Assembly (NCBI RefSeq): GCF_029351045.1
Contig: NZ_JARKIN010000001.1
Coordinates: forward strand, 6,169,001 to 6,233,000
Direction of reading: 5' to 3'
Length of the DNA: 64,000 nucleotides
Source of the DNA: Streptomyces sp. WMMB303
GTDB taxonomy: Bacteria > Actinomycetota > Actinomycetes > Streptomycetales > Streptomycetaceae
Shown: positions 63,594 through 64,000 of the stretch, one piece after another
Position numbering within the stretch: the first letter of the stretch is position 1
Layout of the letters: each line of letters opens with the position of its first letter
Notes under the pieces: model-generated
The model's database searches: none
The model's input: only the letters and a program-made list of their open reading frames with translations
What the model was told of the DNA's origin: nothing
Position numbers and translations under genes: made by a program

Positions 63594-63913
63594 GCTGGCT
63601 GCTGCTCGTCGCGGCCGGGCTGGTCGAGGTCGCCTGGTCGCAGAGCATCAAACCCACGGCCGGCTTCACCCGTCCGCTTCCCACGCTGGTGTGCTTCACG
63701 CTCGCCGCCGTCGCGGTCTACCTGCTCTCCCTGGCGATGCAGGGGCTGCCTGTCGGGACGGCCTACGCCGCGTTCACCGGAATCGGTGCCCTCGGCGCCA
63801 TCACCCTCGGCATCGTCGTGCACAAGGATCCGGTGACCACCGGTCGCCTTCTCGCCCTCGCCCTGATCGTGGGCGGCGTCGCACTGGCCCGCGCGACCTC
63901 GCCGGAAGGCTGA
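63590..63913 (+). CDS. Small multidrug resistance (SugE/Gdx-type) transporter
   Basis: 107 residues with four membrane helices. The essential glutamate lies in LLLVAAGLVEVAWSQSIKPT (Glu13). GTAYAAFTGIGALGAITLG matches the SugE/Gdx subgroup, which exports guanidinium, but the usual Trp of AYxxWTGIGA is Phe here. Only one SMR gene is present, so it should act as an antiparallel homodimer. TetR-controlled. Confidence 0.9.
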   Translation: MSWLLLVAAGLVEVAWSQSIKPTAGFTRPLPTLVCFTLAAVAVYLLSLAMQGLPVGTAYAAFTGIGALGAITLGIVVHKDPVTTGRLLALALIVGGVALARATSPEG

Positions 63914-63930
63914 GCTTTCCGACCGCCGGG

Positions 63931-64000
63931 TCACTGGATGACGAGATGGTGGGGATGCTCGGGGTACGCGGGGCAGGTGAGGATGAAGAGGCTTCCCCAG
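63931..64000 (-). CDS. C-terminus of an unidentified leftward gene
   Basis: The frame ends at the stop 63931-63933 and reads SLFILTCPAYPEHPHHLVIQ at its end; the start lies beyond the window. Codon use is coding-like, but 22 residues do not identify it. Confidence 0.45.
   Translation of the reverse strand, partial: WGSLFILTCPAYPEHPHHLVIQ

Overview
The window is high-GC DNA from a Streptomyces chromosome. Third codon positions are almost all G or C, and it carries the developmental genes bldM and whiD, a ShbA-type sigma factor and the actinobacterial order of the ribosomal-protein superoperon. From guaB through groEL, tsaD, alr, glmM and rplM to rpsJ it reads as conserved core chromosome. The two ends and a block near 55.5-62.1 kb are accessory.

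Left edge (1-1136): the 3' end of a ribosomally made peptide (RiPP) cluster. A truncated SpaB_C/thiopeptide-type protein is followed by a 41-residue precursor with an acidic leader and core SCTTTGSHCHDTIL, closed by a strong hairpin. Then, leftward, come guaB3, guaB, sigma factor shbA and bldM, with whiD divergent. The bldM upstream region holds a textbook BldN-type promoter. Next are a LysR regulator divergent from a MOSC protein, an SDR enzyme, and groES-groEL behind two CIRCE operators. A methyltransferase, two paralogous membrane proteins, and the tRNA t6A genes follow (tsaD, rimI, tsaB; tsaE stands apart), with cell-envelope genes (LmeA/DUF2993-like, degenerate YkuD-like, alr), nnrD, acpS and glmM. 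A small gene near 22.5 kb sits behind an iron-box-like palindrome.

31.7-54.3 kb is translation machinery, nearly all leftward: rplM-rpsI, then (from the right) the S10 operon rpsJ-rplC-rplD-rplW-rplB-rpsS-rplV-rpsC-rplP-rpmC-rpsQ, the spc operon rplN-rplX-rplE-rpsN-rpsH-rplF-rplR-rpsE-rpmD-rplO, secY-adk, map, infA-rpmJ-rpsM-rpsK-rpsD, rpoA, rplQ and truA. Hairpins sit at most operon joints. An ABC-F ATPase and a secreted/membrane protein are interposed.

55.5-62.1 kb is the most unusual block. An SseB-like gene, a helical 218-residue gene and a 1505-residue RHS-repeat protein are packed with 1-nt overlaps. The RHS protein starts with a region resembling the putative type VII secretion signal and ends in about 125 low-GC residues with a ParB/sulfiredoxin-like GNHR motif, a candidate nucleotide-acting toxin. 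A GTGA-overlapping gene behind it is the candidate immunity gene. Downstream lies a frameshifted NADAR (ADP-ribose glycosidase) relic. Two genes of the block carry rare TTA codons, suggesting bldA control.

Right edge: a TetR repressor diverges from an azoreductase plus SugE-type SMR transporter across two near-identical palindromic operators. The C-terminus of one further leftward gene reaches the window end.
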